Origin: an uncultured Bacteroidales bacterium | GTDB taxonomy: Bacteria; Bacteroidota; Bacteroidia; Bacteroidales; UBA932 | Direction: 5' to 3' | Length of the DNA stretch: 35,804 nt | Assembly: GCA_900316525.1 (NCBI GenBank) | Contig: ONDF01000025.1 | Location: forward strand, 1 to 35,804 | Shown here: in pieces, positions 1 to 6,765 of the stretch | Numbering within the stretch: the first letter of the stretch is position 1 | Layout: each line of letters starts with the position of its first letter | Notes under the pieces: model-generated | Told to the model about the DNA's origin: nothing | The model's input: the letters and a program-made list of their open reading frames with translations, nothing else | The model's database searches: none | Made by a program: the position numbers and the translations under genes

Positions 1-438
1 ACGACCTACCTCCCCGCCGGCGCCGCCTGGTATGATTTCCAGACCGGCGAGCGTCTGGAAGGCGGTCAGGAATACACGCGCGAGTACACGATTTCCGAGA
101 TTCCGGTCTTCGTGAAGGCCGGTGCCATCCTGCCCTTCGGCCCGGATGTGCAGTACACGTCGGAGAAGCCTTTGGACTGTCTGGAAATCGCCATCTACCC
201 TGGCGCCGACGGCCATTTCACGCTGTATGAGGACGCCGGCGACGGCTACGAGTACGAGAAAGGGGAGTACACCACCATCGACCTGAAATGGAACGACAGG
301 CAGGGCAGCCTGACCATCGGTCCCCGCCAGGGCACCTTCCCGGGGATGCTCCGCGAGCGCGACTTCGTCGTCAATGTTCTCGGCCACGAGCCGGTGACCG
401 TCCATTACAAGGGGAAGCGGGTCCACGTAAGGCTGTAG
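1..438 (+). CDS. C-terminal part of a GH31 family glycosidase (5' end outside window)
   Basis: The reading frame is open from the first base and ends at TAG 436-438, so only about the last 145 residues are present. It begins TTYLPAGAAWYDFQTGE, which matches the linker of GH31 enzymes (alpha-glucosidases and alpha-xylosidases) just after the catalytic barrel, where a 'PAG..WYD..TGE' strand leads into the C-terminal beta-sandwich. A later stretch, VFVKAGAILPFGP followed by a YPGADGHFTLYEDAGDG segment, is the usual GH31 distal beta domain. The catalytic aspartates and the substrate-specificity residues lie upstream of the window, so alpha-glucosidase and alpha-xylosidase cannot be separated here. 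Signal peptide status is also unknown. A new promoter follows the stop, so the next gene is probably not in this gene's operon. Confidence 0.88.
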   Translation, partial: TTYLPAGAAWYDFQTGERLEGGQEYTREYTISEIPVFVKAGAILPFGPDVQYTSEKPLDCLEIAIYPGADGHFTLYEDAGDGYEYEKGEYTTIDLKWNDRQGSLTIGPRQGTFPGMLRERDFVVNVLGHEPVTVHYKGKRVHVRL

Positions 439-457
439 TTTTGGATAGTCGTGGATT

Positions 458-475
458 TATGCGTATATTCGCATA
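458..475 (+). promoter_or_regulatory. -7 promoter element inside a perfect palindrome, upstream of hypB
   Basis: TATATTCG at 464-471 matches the Bacteroidota -7 consensus TAnnTTTG with one substitution, and a TTTGG at about 440-444 lies at a suitable -33 distance. The box is embedded in an inverted repeat, TATGCG (458-463) and CGCATA (470-475), separated by six bases. The repeat covers the promoter core, so it could be an operator for a repressor. No regulator gene is adjacent. Confidence 0.55.
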
Positions 476-511
476 CTGAACCACAGACACGAAACGATAA
501 CCTGAACCGCC

Positions 512-1186
512 ATGGATGATGTAAAAATCATCGAGATCAAGAAGAGTGTCTTCGCGGACAACGACGAGGACGCCGACAAACTGAGAAAAGAATTGAAAGG
601 AAAGGGGGTTTACCTCCTGAATCTGATGTCCTCGCCCGGCGCGGGGAAGACCACCACGCTCATCGGTACGCTCAAGCGCATCCAGGACAAGGTGCGCGTG
701 GCCGTCATGGAGGCGGACATCGACAGTGATGTCGACGCCGTCAAGATCCAGAAGGCGACCGGCATCCCCACCATCCAGCTCCACACGGGCGGGATGTGCC
801 ACCTGGACGCCGAAATGACGCGCCAGGGGCTGGACAACGTCGCCCTGGCCGATGTGGATCTCGTCATCCTGGAGAATGTCGGCAACCTCGTGTGCCCGGC
901 CGAGTTCGACACCGGCGCCGTGCGCAACGCGATGATCCTCTCCGTCCCGGAAGGGGATGACAAGCCGCTGAAATACCCGCTCATGTTCTCGGTCTGCGAC
1001 CTCGTCCTGGTGAACAAGGTCGATGTGATGCCTTACTTCGACTTCGACCTGGACAAGTGCCGCGAATATGTCCGCATGCGCAATCCCAAGGCCCGCATCA
1101 TCCCCATCTGCGCCAAGACGGGCGAGGGACTCGACGACTTCGCCGACTGGCTGCTCGCCGAGGTGAAATCCTGGAAACAACAATAA
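512..1186 (+). CDS. hypB: HypB, GTPase for nickel insertion
   Basis: HypB is a SIMIBI-class GTPase that, with HypA, delivers nickel to metalloenzyme precursors, classically [NiFe] hydrogenase. The 224-residue product has the Walker A loop SSPGAGKTTT near residues 41-50. It also has the family metal site formed by the adjacent Cys96-His97 (GGMCHLDAE) and Cys128 (ENVGNLVCPA), plus the guanine-recognition NKVD motif. It lacks the N-terminal CxxCGC motif and the His-rich stretch of some HypB proteins, so it probably has neither the high-affinity N-terminal site nor nickel storage. The ATG at 512 follows the promoter at 464 with a leader of roughly 37 bases. The next gene starts 12 bases after the stop, so these are co-transcribed. 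hypA lies two genes downstream, but hypC, hypD, hypE, hypF and hydrogenase subunits are absent from the window. Confidence 0.95.
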   Translation: MDDVKIIEIKKSVFADNDEDADKLRKELKGKGVYLLNLMSSPGAGKTTTLIGTLKRIQDKVRVAVMEADIDSDVDAVKIQKATGIPTIQLHTGGMCHLDAEMTRQGLDNVALADVDLVILENVGNLVCPAEFDTGAVRNAMILSVPEGDDKPLKYPLMFSVCDLVLVNKVDVMPYFDFDLDKCREYVRMRNPKARIIPICAKTGEGLDDFADWLLAEVKSWKQQ

Positions 1187-1198
1187 AAGCCTATACTT

Positions 1199-4024
1199 AT
1201 GCCTGAGATGTCCCAGAAGTTTATCCCCAAGCACAAAGGGGATAAGAATCCCAATCCCAAGCTCCTGAAATTCGTCCGCCACGTCACGGACCGCATCCCC
1301 GGAAAGATCAAGATGGACACCGACGCCCCCGAGTACTGGGGCCTCGCGTGCATCTTCGAGGACGAGATGGACGCCGTGACCCGGGAGGCCTCGCTGGACC
1401 TCCTGCTGGACATGCTGCCGGGGAACTTCTTCCGGGTGCGCGAGCACCACACCTATGCGAAACTGCATCAGATGAATGCGGAGAAGCATTATACCCCCGA
1501 CGACAAGTCCTTCGATGAACTCCTGGACAAGCTCGCCTACTTCGGCATGCTGGAGTACGACTATGGCGACAAGTACACGAAGGAAGGCCCCGTGCCCGGC
1601 ACCGGTTTCAACCGCGAGGACCGCATCTACTGGGTGCCGATGTTCGTCCCGGGATCGGCCGAATACACCAACATGAACGTCGAGCTCATGGACAAGCATC
1701 CGGAGTTGGCGATGTTCTTCGAGCGGATGACCTTCCTCCCGCTGGAGAAGATCACGCCGATGGTGCCCATGGGCGGCTCCGGCATCGGTATGCACGTGAT
1801 TCCGGTGGAGAAGGCCATCTCGATGGAGAACCAATCCGTCGACATCGAGCACATCTCCTACTGGCTCAAGCGGTATGAGGGGCACCTCGCCGTGGGCATC
1901 TGCTCCTGCCGATATGGCCGGAAGAAGCTGGACGAGGGCTGCGCCGACGACTACCGCGACTGGTGCATCGGCGTGGGCGACATGGCCGAATACCTGGCCG
2001 AGACGGGCCGCGGCCACTTCATCACCTACGACGAGGCGATCGCCATCCTCAAGAAAGCGGAGGACCACGGCTTCGTGCACCAGGTGACGAACATCGACGG
2101 CGAAGGGAAGATCTTCGCCATCTGCAACTGCAACGTCAAGATCTGCAACGCGCTCCGCACGTCGCAGCTGTTCAATACGCCCAATATGTCCCGGAGCGCC
2201 TATGTGGCCGAGGTGGACCCGAAGAACTGCGTCGCCTGCGGCCGCTGCGTGGAATACTGCCCCGCCGGCGCGGTGAAGCTGGGCCAGAAGCTGTGCACCA
2301 AGCATGGCCCCCAGACCTATCCCAAGCAGGAGCTGCCGGACGCGGCGAAATGGGGCCCGCACAAGTGGACCGAGGATTACCGTGACAAGAACCGGATCAA
2401 CTGCTACGACACCGGCACGGCGCCCTGCAAGACCGCCTGCCCGGCGCACATCGCCGTCCAGGGCTACCTGAAGAAGGCCGCCGAGGGCAAGTACACCGAG
2501 GCGCTGGAGCTCATCAAGCGGGAGAATCCGTTCCCGGCCGTGTGCGGGCGCGTGTGCAACCGCCGCTGCGAGGACGCCTGCACCCGCGGCACCATCGACC
2601 AGCCCATCGCCATCGACGCGGTGAAGAAGTTCATCGCGGAACAGGACCTGAACGCGGAGACGCGCTTCATCCCCGAGGTGAACATCTGCTCCAACGTCCA
2701 GGACCGCTGGGAGGAGAAGATCGCCATCATCGGCGGCGGCCCGGCCGGCCTGAGCTGCGCCTACTACCTCGCCACCATGGGCTACAAGCCGACGGTGTTC
2801 GAGAAGAACGAGGAGCCCGGCGGCATGCTCCGTTACGGCATCCCTTCCTATAAGCTGGAGAAGGATGTCATCCAGGCCGAGATCGACATCATGAAGGAGA
2901 TCGGCGTGGACATCCGGTGCGGCGTGGAGGTCGGCAAGGACGTGACCATCGCGAGCCTGCGCGAGGAGGGCTACAAGGGCTTCTACGTGGCCATCGGCTG
3001 CCAGGGCGGCAAGCTCCCCGGCATCCCGGGCGAGACGCTCCCCGGCACGTCCACGGCCATCGACTTCCTGCACGCGGCGAACACCGGGAAGGTGAAGGTG
3101 TCCGGCAAGGTGGTCGTCGTGGGCGGCGGCAATGTCGCGATCGACGCGGCCCGCGTAGCGAAGCGCAGCGGCGCGTCCGAGGTGACGATGCTGTCCCTCG
3201 AGACCGAGGACATCATGCCCGCCTCCCTGGAGGAGCGCGCCGAGGCCCGCGAGGACGGCGTCGTGATCAACCCGGGCTGGGGCCCGAAGGAGGTCCTCGG
3301 CGACGGCAAGGTCACCGGCATCGTGTTCAAGAAGTGCACCTCCGTGTTCGACGAGAACAAGCGGTTCGCCCCGAAATATGATGAGAACGAGCTCATTACC
3401 CTCGAGGCCGACCAGGTCGTCTTCGCCATCGGCCAGACCGTGGTGCTGAAGGACCTGCTCAAGGATACGAAGGTGGAGTTCTTCCGCGGCGTGTACCCCG
3501 TGGCCGACAAGCTCACCTACCAGACGGCCGAGCCCGACATCTTCGTGGGCGGCGACGTGTACACCGGTCCGAAGTTCGCCATCGACGCCATCGCCGCCGG
3601 CAAGGAGGCCGCCGAGTCCCTGCACCGCTTCGTGCAGCATGGGCACATGACCATCGGCCGCAACCGGCGTGATTTCATCGAGCTGAACAAGGACGACATC
3701 CTGGTCGAGTCCTATGACAACGGTTCCCGTCAGGATCCCGGCGTGAAGCCCGCGGCCGACGCGTTCCGCGAGTACCACGGCACCCTGACCGAGGAGCAGG
3801 TCCGCAAGGAGACGGCCCGCTGCCTGTCCTGCGGCGCCTCCGTCGTGGACGAGAACCGCTGCATCGGCTGCGGCGTCTGCACCACCAAGTGCGCCTTCGA
3901 CGCCATCCACCTGCACCGGGTCCATCCCGACGCCTCCATCATGCGCACCTCCGAGGACAAGTTCTCCGGCATCCTGCCGTACATGCTCAAGCGGACCGGG
4001 AAGATCCTTTTCAAGAAGAAATAA
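1199..4024 (+). CDS. Large iron-sulfur FAD/NAD(P)-dependent oxidoreductase (GltD/NfnB-like core)
   Basis: This 941-residue soluble redox protein is built from several modules. Residues about 1-330 form a Cys-rich N-terminal domain with CSC (235, 237) and CNCNVKIC (309-315). A ferredoxin motif CVACGRCVEYC follows at 344-354. The GltD-type N-terminal cluster region has Cys410, Cys414, Cys449, Cys453, Cys457 and Cys461. An FAD Rossmann fold shows GGGPAG from 512, and a nested pyridine-nucleotide fold shows GGGNVAIDAA from 642. A C-terminal ferredoxin domain has Cys875/878 and CIGCGVCTTKC at 888-898. The core matches the glutamate synthase small subunit and NfnB, which move electrons between NAD(P)H, FAD and Fe-S clusters. 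The second Rossmann strand ends in LSLE where NADPH-using relatives have YRR, hinting at NADH. No glutamate synthase large subunit is nearby, and the gene sits between hypB and hypA, with its stop overlapping the hypA start. The redox partner is unknown. Confidence 0.85.
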   Translation: MPEMSQKFIPKHKGDKNPNPKLLKFVRHVTDRIPGKIKMDTDAPEYWGLACIFEDEMDAVTREASLDLLLDMLPGNFFRVREHHTYAKLHQMNAEKHYTPDDKSFDELLDKLAYFGMLEYDYGDKYTKEGPVPGTGFNREDRIYWVPMFVPGSAEYTNMNVELMDKHPELAMFFERMTFLPLEKITPMVPMGGSGIGMHVIPVEKAISMENQSVDIEHISYWLKRYEGHLAVGICSCRYGRKKLDEGCADDYRDWCIGVGDMAEYLAETGRGHFITYDEAIAILKKAEDHGFVHQVTNIDGEGKIFAICNCNVKICNALRTSQLFNTPNMSRSAYVAEVDPKNCVACGRCVEYCPAGAVKLGQKLCTKHGPQTYPKQELPDAAKWGPHKWTEDYRDKNRINCYDTGTAPCKTACPAHIAVQGYLKKAAEGKYTEALELIKRENPFPAVCGRVCNRRCEDACTRGTIDQPIAIDAVKKFIAEQDLNAETRFIPEVNICSNVQDRWEEKIAIIGGGPAGLSCAYYLATMGYKPTVFEKNEEPGGMLRYGIPSYKLEKDVIQAEIDIMKEIGVDIRCGVEVGKDVTIASLREEGYKGFYVAIGCQGGKLPGIPGETLPGTSTAIDFLHAANTGKVKVSGKVVVVGGGNVAIDAARVAKRSGASEVTMLSLETEDIMPASLEERAEAREDGVVINPGWGPKEVLGDGKVTGIVFKKCTSVFDENKRFAPKYDENELITLEADQVVFAIGQTVVLKDLLKDTKVEFFRGVYPVADKLTYQTAEPDIFVGGDVYTGPKFAIDAIAAGKEAAESLHRFVQHGHMTIGRNRRDFIELNKDDILVESYDNGSRQDPGVKPAADAFREYHGTLTEEQVRKETARCLSCGASVVDENRCIGCGVCTTKCAFDAIHLHRVHPDASIMRTSEDKFSGILPYMLKRTGKILFKKK

Positions 4025-4368
4025 TGCACGAACTGGGCATTGTCTTTTACATCATCCGGGACGTCAAGAAGGCGGCCCTCGAGAATGCCGTGGAGCATGT
4101 TTCCGCCGTGGTGATGAACATCGGCGAAGTGTCCACGGTCGTTCCCGAGCTGCTCACCGACTGCTGGCGCTGGGCGGCGGACAAGGAACCGCTGCTGAAA
4201 GGCTGCGTACTGAAGGTCAACACCATCCCGGCGTTGACCCATTGCGACGGCTGCGGCGCGGAGTACGAGACGGTCCGGTATGGGAGGACCTGCCCGCACT
4301 GCAATAGCGAGAACACCTGGCTCCTGCAAGGGAACGAGGTGGAAATCAAGGAAATAGAAGTAACTTAA
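4024..4368 (+). CDS. hypA: HypA, zinc-ribbon nickel chaperone
   Basis: HypA binds nickel through its N-terminal Met-His-Glu and passes it, with HypB, to target enzymes. The 114-residue product begins MHELG, so the nickel-binding His2 is present. It also carries a zinc ribbon made of CDGC and CPHC, spaced as in the family, and has the usual length. The start is fixed by the MHE motif. Its ATG overlaps the TAA of the preceding flavoprotein by one base, which is strong evidence for translational coupling. The product is typical apart from its context: it is separated from hypB by a 2.8-kb redox gene rather than lying beside it. Confidence 0.93.
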   Translation: MHELGIVFYIIRDVKKAALENAVEHVSAVVMNIGEVSTVVPELLTDCWRWAADKEPLLKGCVLKVNTIPALTHCDGCGAEYETVRYGRTCPHCNSENTWLLQGNEVEIKEIEVT

Positions 4369-4372
4369 AGAT

Positions 4373-4723
4373 ATGGCTTGTTTTATCGTTCCCCTGGTAC
4401 AGGCGGTCGCCACGACCGTGTACCGCAAGCGTCACGCGGCGGCGATCGCCGCGCCGGACGCGCCCGTCCTCCGGCACCGTCTTCCCGACCTGGAGAAGAT
4501 GCTCTGGGGCGGCACCCTGATGCTCATCGTGGACCACGTCATCAATGGCGAGCTCACCTGGCGCTTCCCGTTCTTCACCGCCCTGGACCAGGCGGGCGGC
4601 GGGCTGGTGATGCTGCGCGAGATGCTCACCGTGGGCGTCCCGATGTCCCTCGTCCTTACCGCCGCCTGGCTGGTGTGGGCGCTGGTGAAGGAGAAGAAGA
4701 TTCTCACGCTTCGCTCAGAATGA
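4373..4723 (+). CDS. Small membrane protein of unknown function in the hyp cluster
   Basis: The 116-residue product starts four bases after hypA. It has a hydrophobic N-terminus (MACFIVPLVQAVATTVY), a hydrophilic linker, a membrane segment near residues 45-58 (MLWGGTLMLIVDHVI) and a second near 90-107 (GVPMSLVLTAAWLVWALV). I recognise no characterised family. The close spacing suggests it belongs to the hypB-hypA operon, perhaps as a membrane partner. The last residues, ILTLRSE, and the stop codon are encoded by a REP-like repeat (4698-4725), so the original C-terminus may have been different. The function is open. Confidence 0.72.
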   Translation: MACFIVPLVQAVATTVYRKRHAAAIAAPDAPVLRHRLPDLEKMLWGGTLMLIVDHVINGELTWRFPFFTALDQAGGGLVMLREMLTVGVPMSLVLTAAWLVWALVKEKKILTLRSE

Positions 4724-4750
4724 CAAGATGTAATTCGCTCAGAATGACAA
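4698..4750 (-). repeat. REP-like intergenic repeat, one full and one partial copy in tandem
   Basis: The 17-base sequence TTCGCTCAGAATGACAA occurs at 4710-4726 and again at 4734-4750. On the minus strand the longer copy reads TGTCATTCTGAGCGAAGCG and continues into GAGAATCT. I recognise this as the widespread 'TCATTCTGAGCGAAGCGAAGAATCT' type of dispersed repeat, whose spurious translation contains CHSERS. The first copy overlaps the 3' end and stop codon of the upstream small membrane gene. No transposase is nearby. Confidence 0.75.
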
Positions 4751-4775
4751 TTTTCTATAACTAACCTATTCAATT

Positions 4776-5879
4776 ATGTTCTTCCAAGTGTATGGCGAAC
4801 ACGCGTTCGCCCAGTGGGGGATGCTGCTGGTCGTGCTCATCGGCCTCATCCTCTTCAATGAATTCGCCCGCCGCACGAAGCTCGGCGGTGTCATCACGTT
4901 CCTGGCCATCCCGCTGGCCCTGACGGCGTACTTCCTCGCCATCTGGATCGGCGTGCGGAACGGCGCGCAGTGGGCGCTCGAGAACCAGACCCACGTCTAT
5001 ATGCAAGGCTGGTTCCACTATGCCAAGCTCTATGCCGCCACCGCGGGGTGCATCGGCTTCATGATGATCAAGTACAAGTGGGGCGTCGGCGCCAAGCACT
5101 GGTTCAAGCCCTTCCCGTTCATCATCGTGGGCATCAACATCCTCATCGCCTGCGTGTCCGACTTCGAGTCGGCCGTGATGGGCTGGAACAAGTGGTGGCT
5201 CACCTCCGAAGGCGTCTGGCAGTACGGCGGCTGGCACAATGTGATGAACGGCGTCGCCGGCCTGCTCAACATCTTCTGTATGACCGCGTGGTGGAACGTG
5301 TACCCGTCCAAGGACAAGAAGGACATGATCTGGGCCGACATGACCTGGGTCTACATCCTCGTCTACGACATCTGGAACTTCGCCTACACGTACAACTGCC
5401 TGCCGACGCACAGCTGGTACTGCGGCATCGCCCTGCTCCTCGCCCCGACCATCGCGGCCCTGCTGTGGAACCGCGGCGGCTGGATCCAGAACCGCGCCAA
5501 CACCCTCGCGATCTGGTGCATGTTCGCCCAGGTGTTCCCGCTCTTCCAGGAGACCTTCAAGAACGGCCAGCAGTGGTTCCCCTGGGCCACCCTGCCCGTC
5601 CTCTATCCGAACGGTGTCGACACCATCAAGGCGCTCTATGAGGCCGGCGGCCAGGCGGCTGTCGACGGCGTCGTGGGCACGACCGTGGATCCTTCCGTGG
5701 TCGCCGCCAATCCCACGATGATGGTCGTCATCAGCGCCCTCGCCCTCCTCGTCAACGCGGTCGCCCTCGGCTTCATCTTCTACCAGGCCAAGAAGCGCCA
5801 CATCAACCCGTACAAGGAAGACGTCTTCGTGGACCAGAAGTACTACAAGGACTCCATGGCCCGCGCCGACCTGAGCTAG
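4776..5879 (+). CDS. Polytopic membrane protein, DUF5692-like
   Basis: The 367-residue product is strongly hydrophobic, with about nine or ten candidate membrane segments spread over its length. It is rich in Trp and Tyr (for example WNKWWLTSEGVWQYGGWHN and WADMTWVYILVYDIWNFAY). From memory it matches the DUF5692 family of uncharacterised membrane proteins found in gut anaerobes; a profile search would settle this. There is no cleavable signal peptide. The first segment (GMLLVVLIGLILF) begins near residue 16 and the C-terminus is hydrophilic. It starts 52 bases after the small membrane gene, across the repeat, and may be the last gene of the hyp cluster. A hairpin at 5899-5930 ends it. Substrate and role are unknown. 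Confidence 0.75.
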   Translation: MFFQVYGEHAFAQWGMLLVVLIGLILFNEFARRTKLGGVITFLAIPLALTAYFLAIWIGVRNGAQWALENQTHVYMQGWFHYAKLYAATAGCIGFMMIKYKWGVGAKHWFKPFPFIIVGINILIACVSDFESAVMGWNKWWLTSEGVWQYGGWHNVMNGVAGLLNIFCMTAWWNVYPSKDKKDMIWADMTWVYILVYDIWNFAYTYNCLPTHSWYCGIALLLAPTIAALLWNRGGWIQNRANTLAIWCMFAQVFPLFQETFKNGQQWFPWATLPVLYPNGVDTIKALYEAGGQAAVDGVVGTTVDPSVVAANPTMMVVISALALLVNAVALGFIFYQAKKRHINPYKEDVFVDQKYYKDSMARADLS

Positions 5880-5898
5880 TCCCTGTATCCGCGCAAAA

Positions 5899-5930
5899 AG
5901 AACCCCGGCTTCGAAAGAGGCCGGGGTTCT
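5899..5930. terminator. Probable bidirectional terminator between convergent genes
   Basis: AGAACCCCGGC (5899-5909) pairs perfectly with GCCGGGGTTCT (5920-5930) across a ten-base loop. A run of A on its left and TTCTTCG on its right give modest T-tracts on both strands. It lies between the plus-strand gene ending at 5879 and the minus-strand gene ending at 5949. Confidence 0.8.
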
Positions 5931-5948
5931 TCGTACGCGGGAGAACCG

Positions 5949-6686
5949 TTATTCCACCTGTGTCCGGATCTTGGGGGCGGAATGGGGACCGGCGCCGACG
6001 ATGGGTTCGCCGTCCTCCGTGGGGGCCTCCGCCTCTTCTTCCTTGTCGTTGAGGAAGGGGAAGAATTCGCCCTTGACGAGCCAGGCGAAGCCGAACAGGT
6101 GCAGGAGGACGATCTCGATGACCATCACCACCCAGCCCGGGGCGCCCAGGAGGACGAGCGCGACGAGAAGGGCTTCGAAGCCAATCATGCCCCAGCCGCA
6201 GATGCGGTAGATGAGGTTGCGGACTTTCTTCCGGTCCGTCATCGTGTTGCCGTGCCTGGTGAACTGGCAGAGGGTGTTGATGGCGGAACACAGGAAGAAC
6301 AGCAGGGCGCAGGCTGTATGGATGATCTGGGAAACCTCGATGGGAAGCTGGAAGAATCCCACGGCCGAGCCGTCGGCGATCCAGTCCACCTTGCAGGGGA
6401 ACAGGACGATCCCCAGTCCGAAGATGCCGGTGAGCGTGGTGATGAGGTTGTCTTTCCAGTCATAGCCGATGTAGGACATCATCACGATGCAGGCGGGGAC
6501 GAGGACACCGACGAGGGCGGGACTCTGGTAATAGGTGGCCGAGATGCTCCACCACCATCCTTCGGGTTTGTTCAGCACGATGCCGGCGGAAAAGAGGGCA
6601 ATCCAGGGGAGGATGATGCCGAGCAGCCCGCAGAGATTCCGGATCCGGAGATACATCCGGACTTCCTTGGTTGATAGCATTGCCAT
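5949..6686 (-). CDS. Polytopic membrane protein of unknown function
   Basis: The 245-residue product has about six hydrophobic segments, including LCGLLGIILPWIALFSAGIV, ALVGVLVPACIVMMSYIGY and VVMVIEIVLLHLFGFAWLV. It has an acidic, Pro- and Glu-rich tail of about 35 residues that is probably cytoplasmic. A WWWSISATYY motif sits between the first two segments. The topology resembles DUF998/Frag1-type proteins, but I cannot assign a family. The ATG at 6686 is preceded by a -7 box on the minus strand at 6717-6724. A second in-frame ATG at 6680 (MLSTKEV) is also possible. The gene is divergent from the M28 peptidase and shares an overlapping promoter region with it. The 3' end faces the terminator at 5899-5930. 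Confidence 0.75.
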   Translation of the reverse strand: MAMLSTKEVRMYLRIRNLCGLLGIILPWIALFSAGIVLNKPEGWWWSISATYYQSPALVGVLVPACIVMMSYIGYDWKDNLITTLTGIFGLGIVLFPCKVDWIADGSAVGFFQLPIEVSQIIHTACALLFFLCSAINTLCQFTRHGNTMTDRKKVRNLIYRICGWGMIGFEALLVALVLLGAPGWVVMVIEIVLLHLFGFAWLVKGEFFPFLNDKEEEAEAPTEDGEPIVGAGPHSAPKIRTQVE

Positions 6687-6712
6687 TGTTTTCAGGTTTT
6701 TTTGTTGCGTTC

Positions 6713-6747
6713 TTTACAAAGGTACTTCTTTTTTCTATCTTTGTAAA
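6713..6747. promoter_or_regulatory. Back-to-back divergent promoters forming an inverted repeat
   Basis: TATCTTTG at 6736-6743 is the plus-strand -7 box for the M28 gene at 6766. The complement of CAAAGGTA (6717-6724) gives TACCTTTG, the minus-strand -7 box for the gene starting at 6686. The two boxes are only 11 bases apart and are part of an inverted repeat, TTTACAAAG (6713-6721) and CTTTGTAAA (6739-6747). Each promoter's -33 region must overlap the other's core. Confidence 0.75.
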
Positions 6748-6765
6748 CAGTAAAACGTAAAACGG

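Noticed and set aside
371..3925. A minus-strand open frame of 1,184 codons across hypB and the flavoprotein
   Set aside because: It is antisense to two genes with unmistakable motifs. The translation is Val-, Leu-, Asp- and His-rich with no fold signature, the usual result of GC-rich codon bias on the opposite strand.
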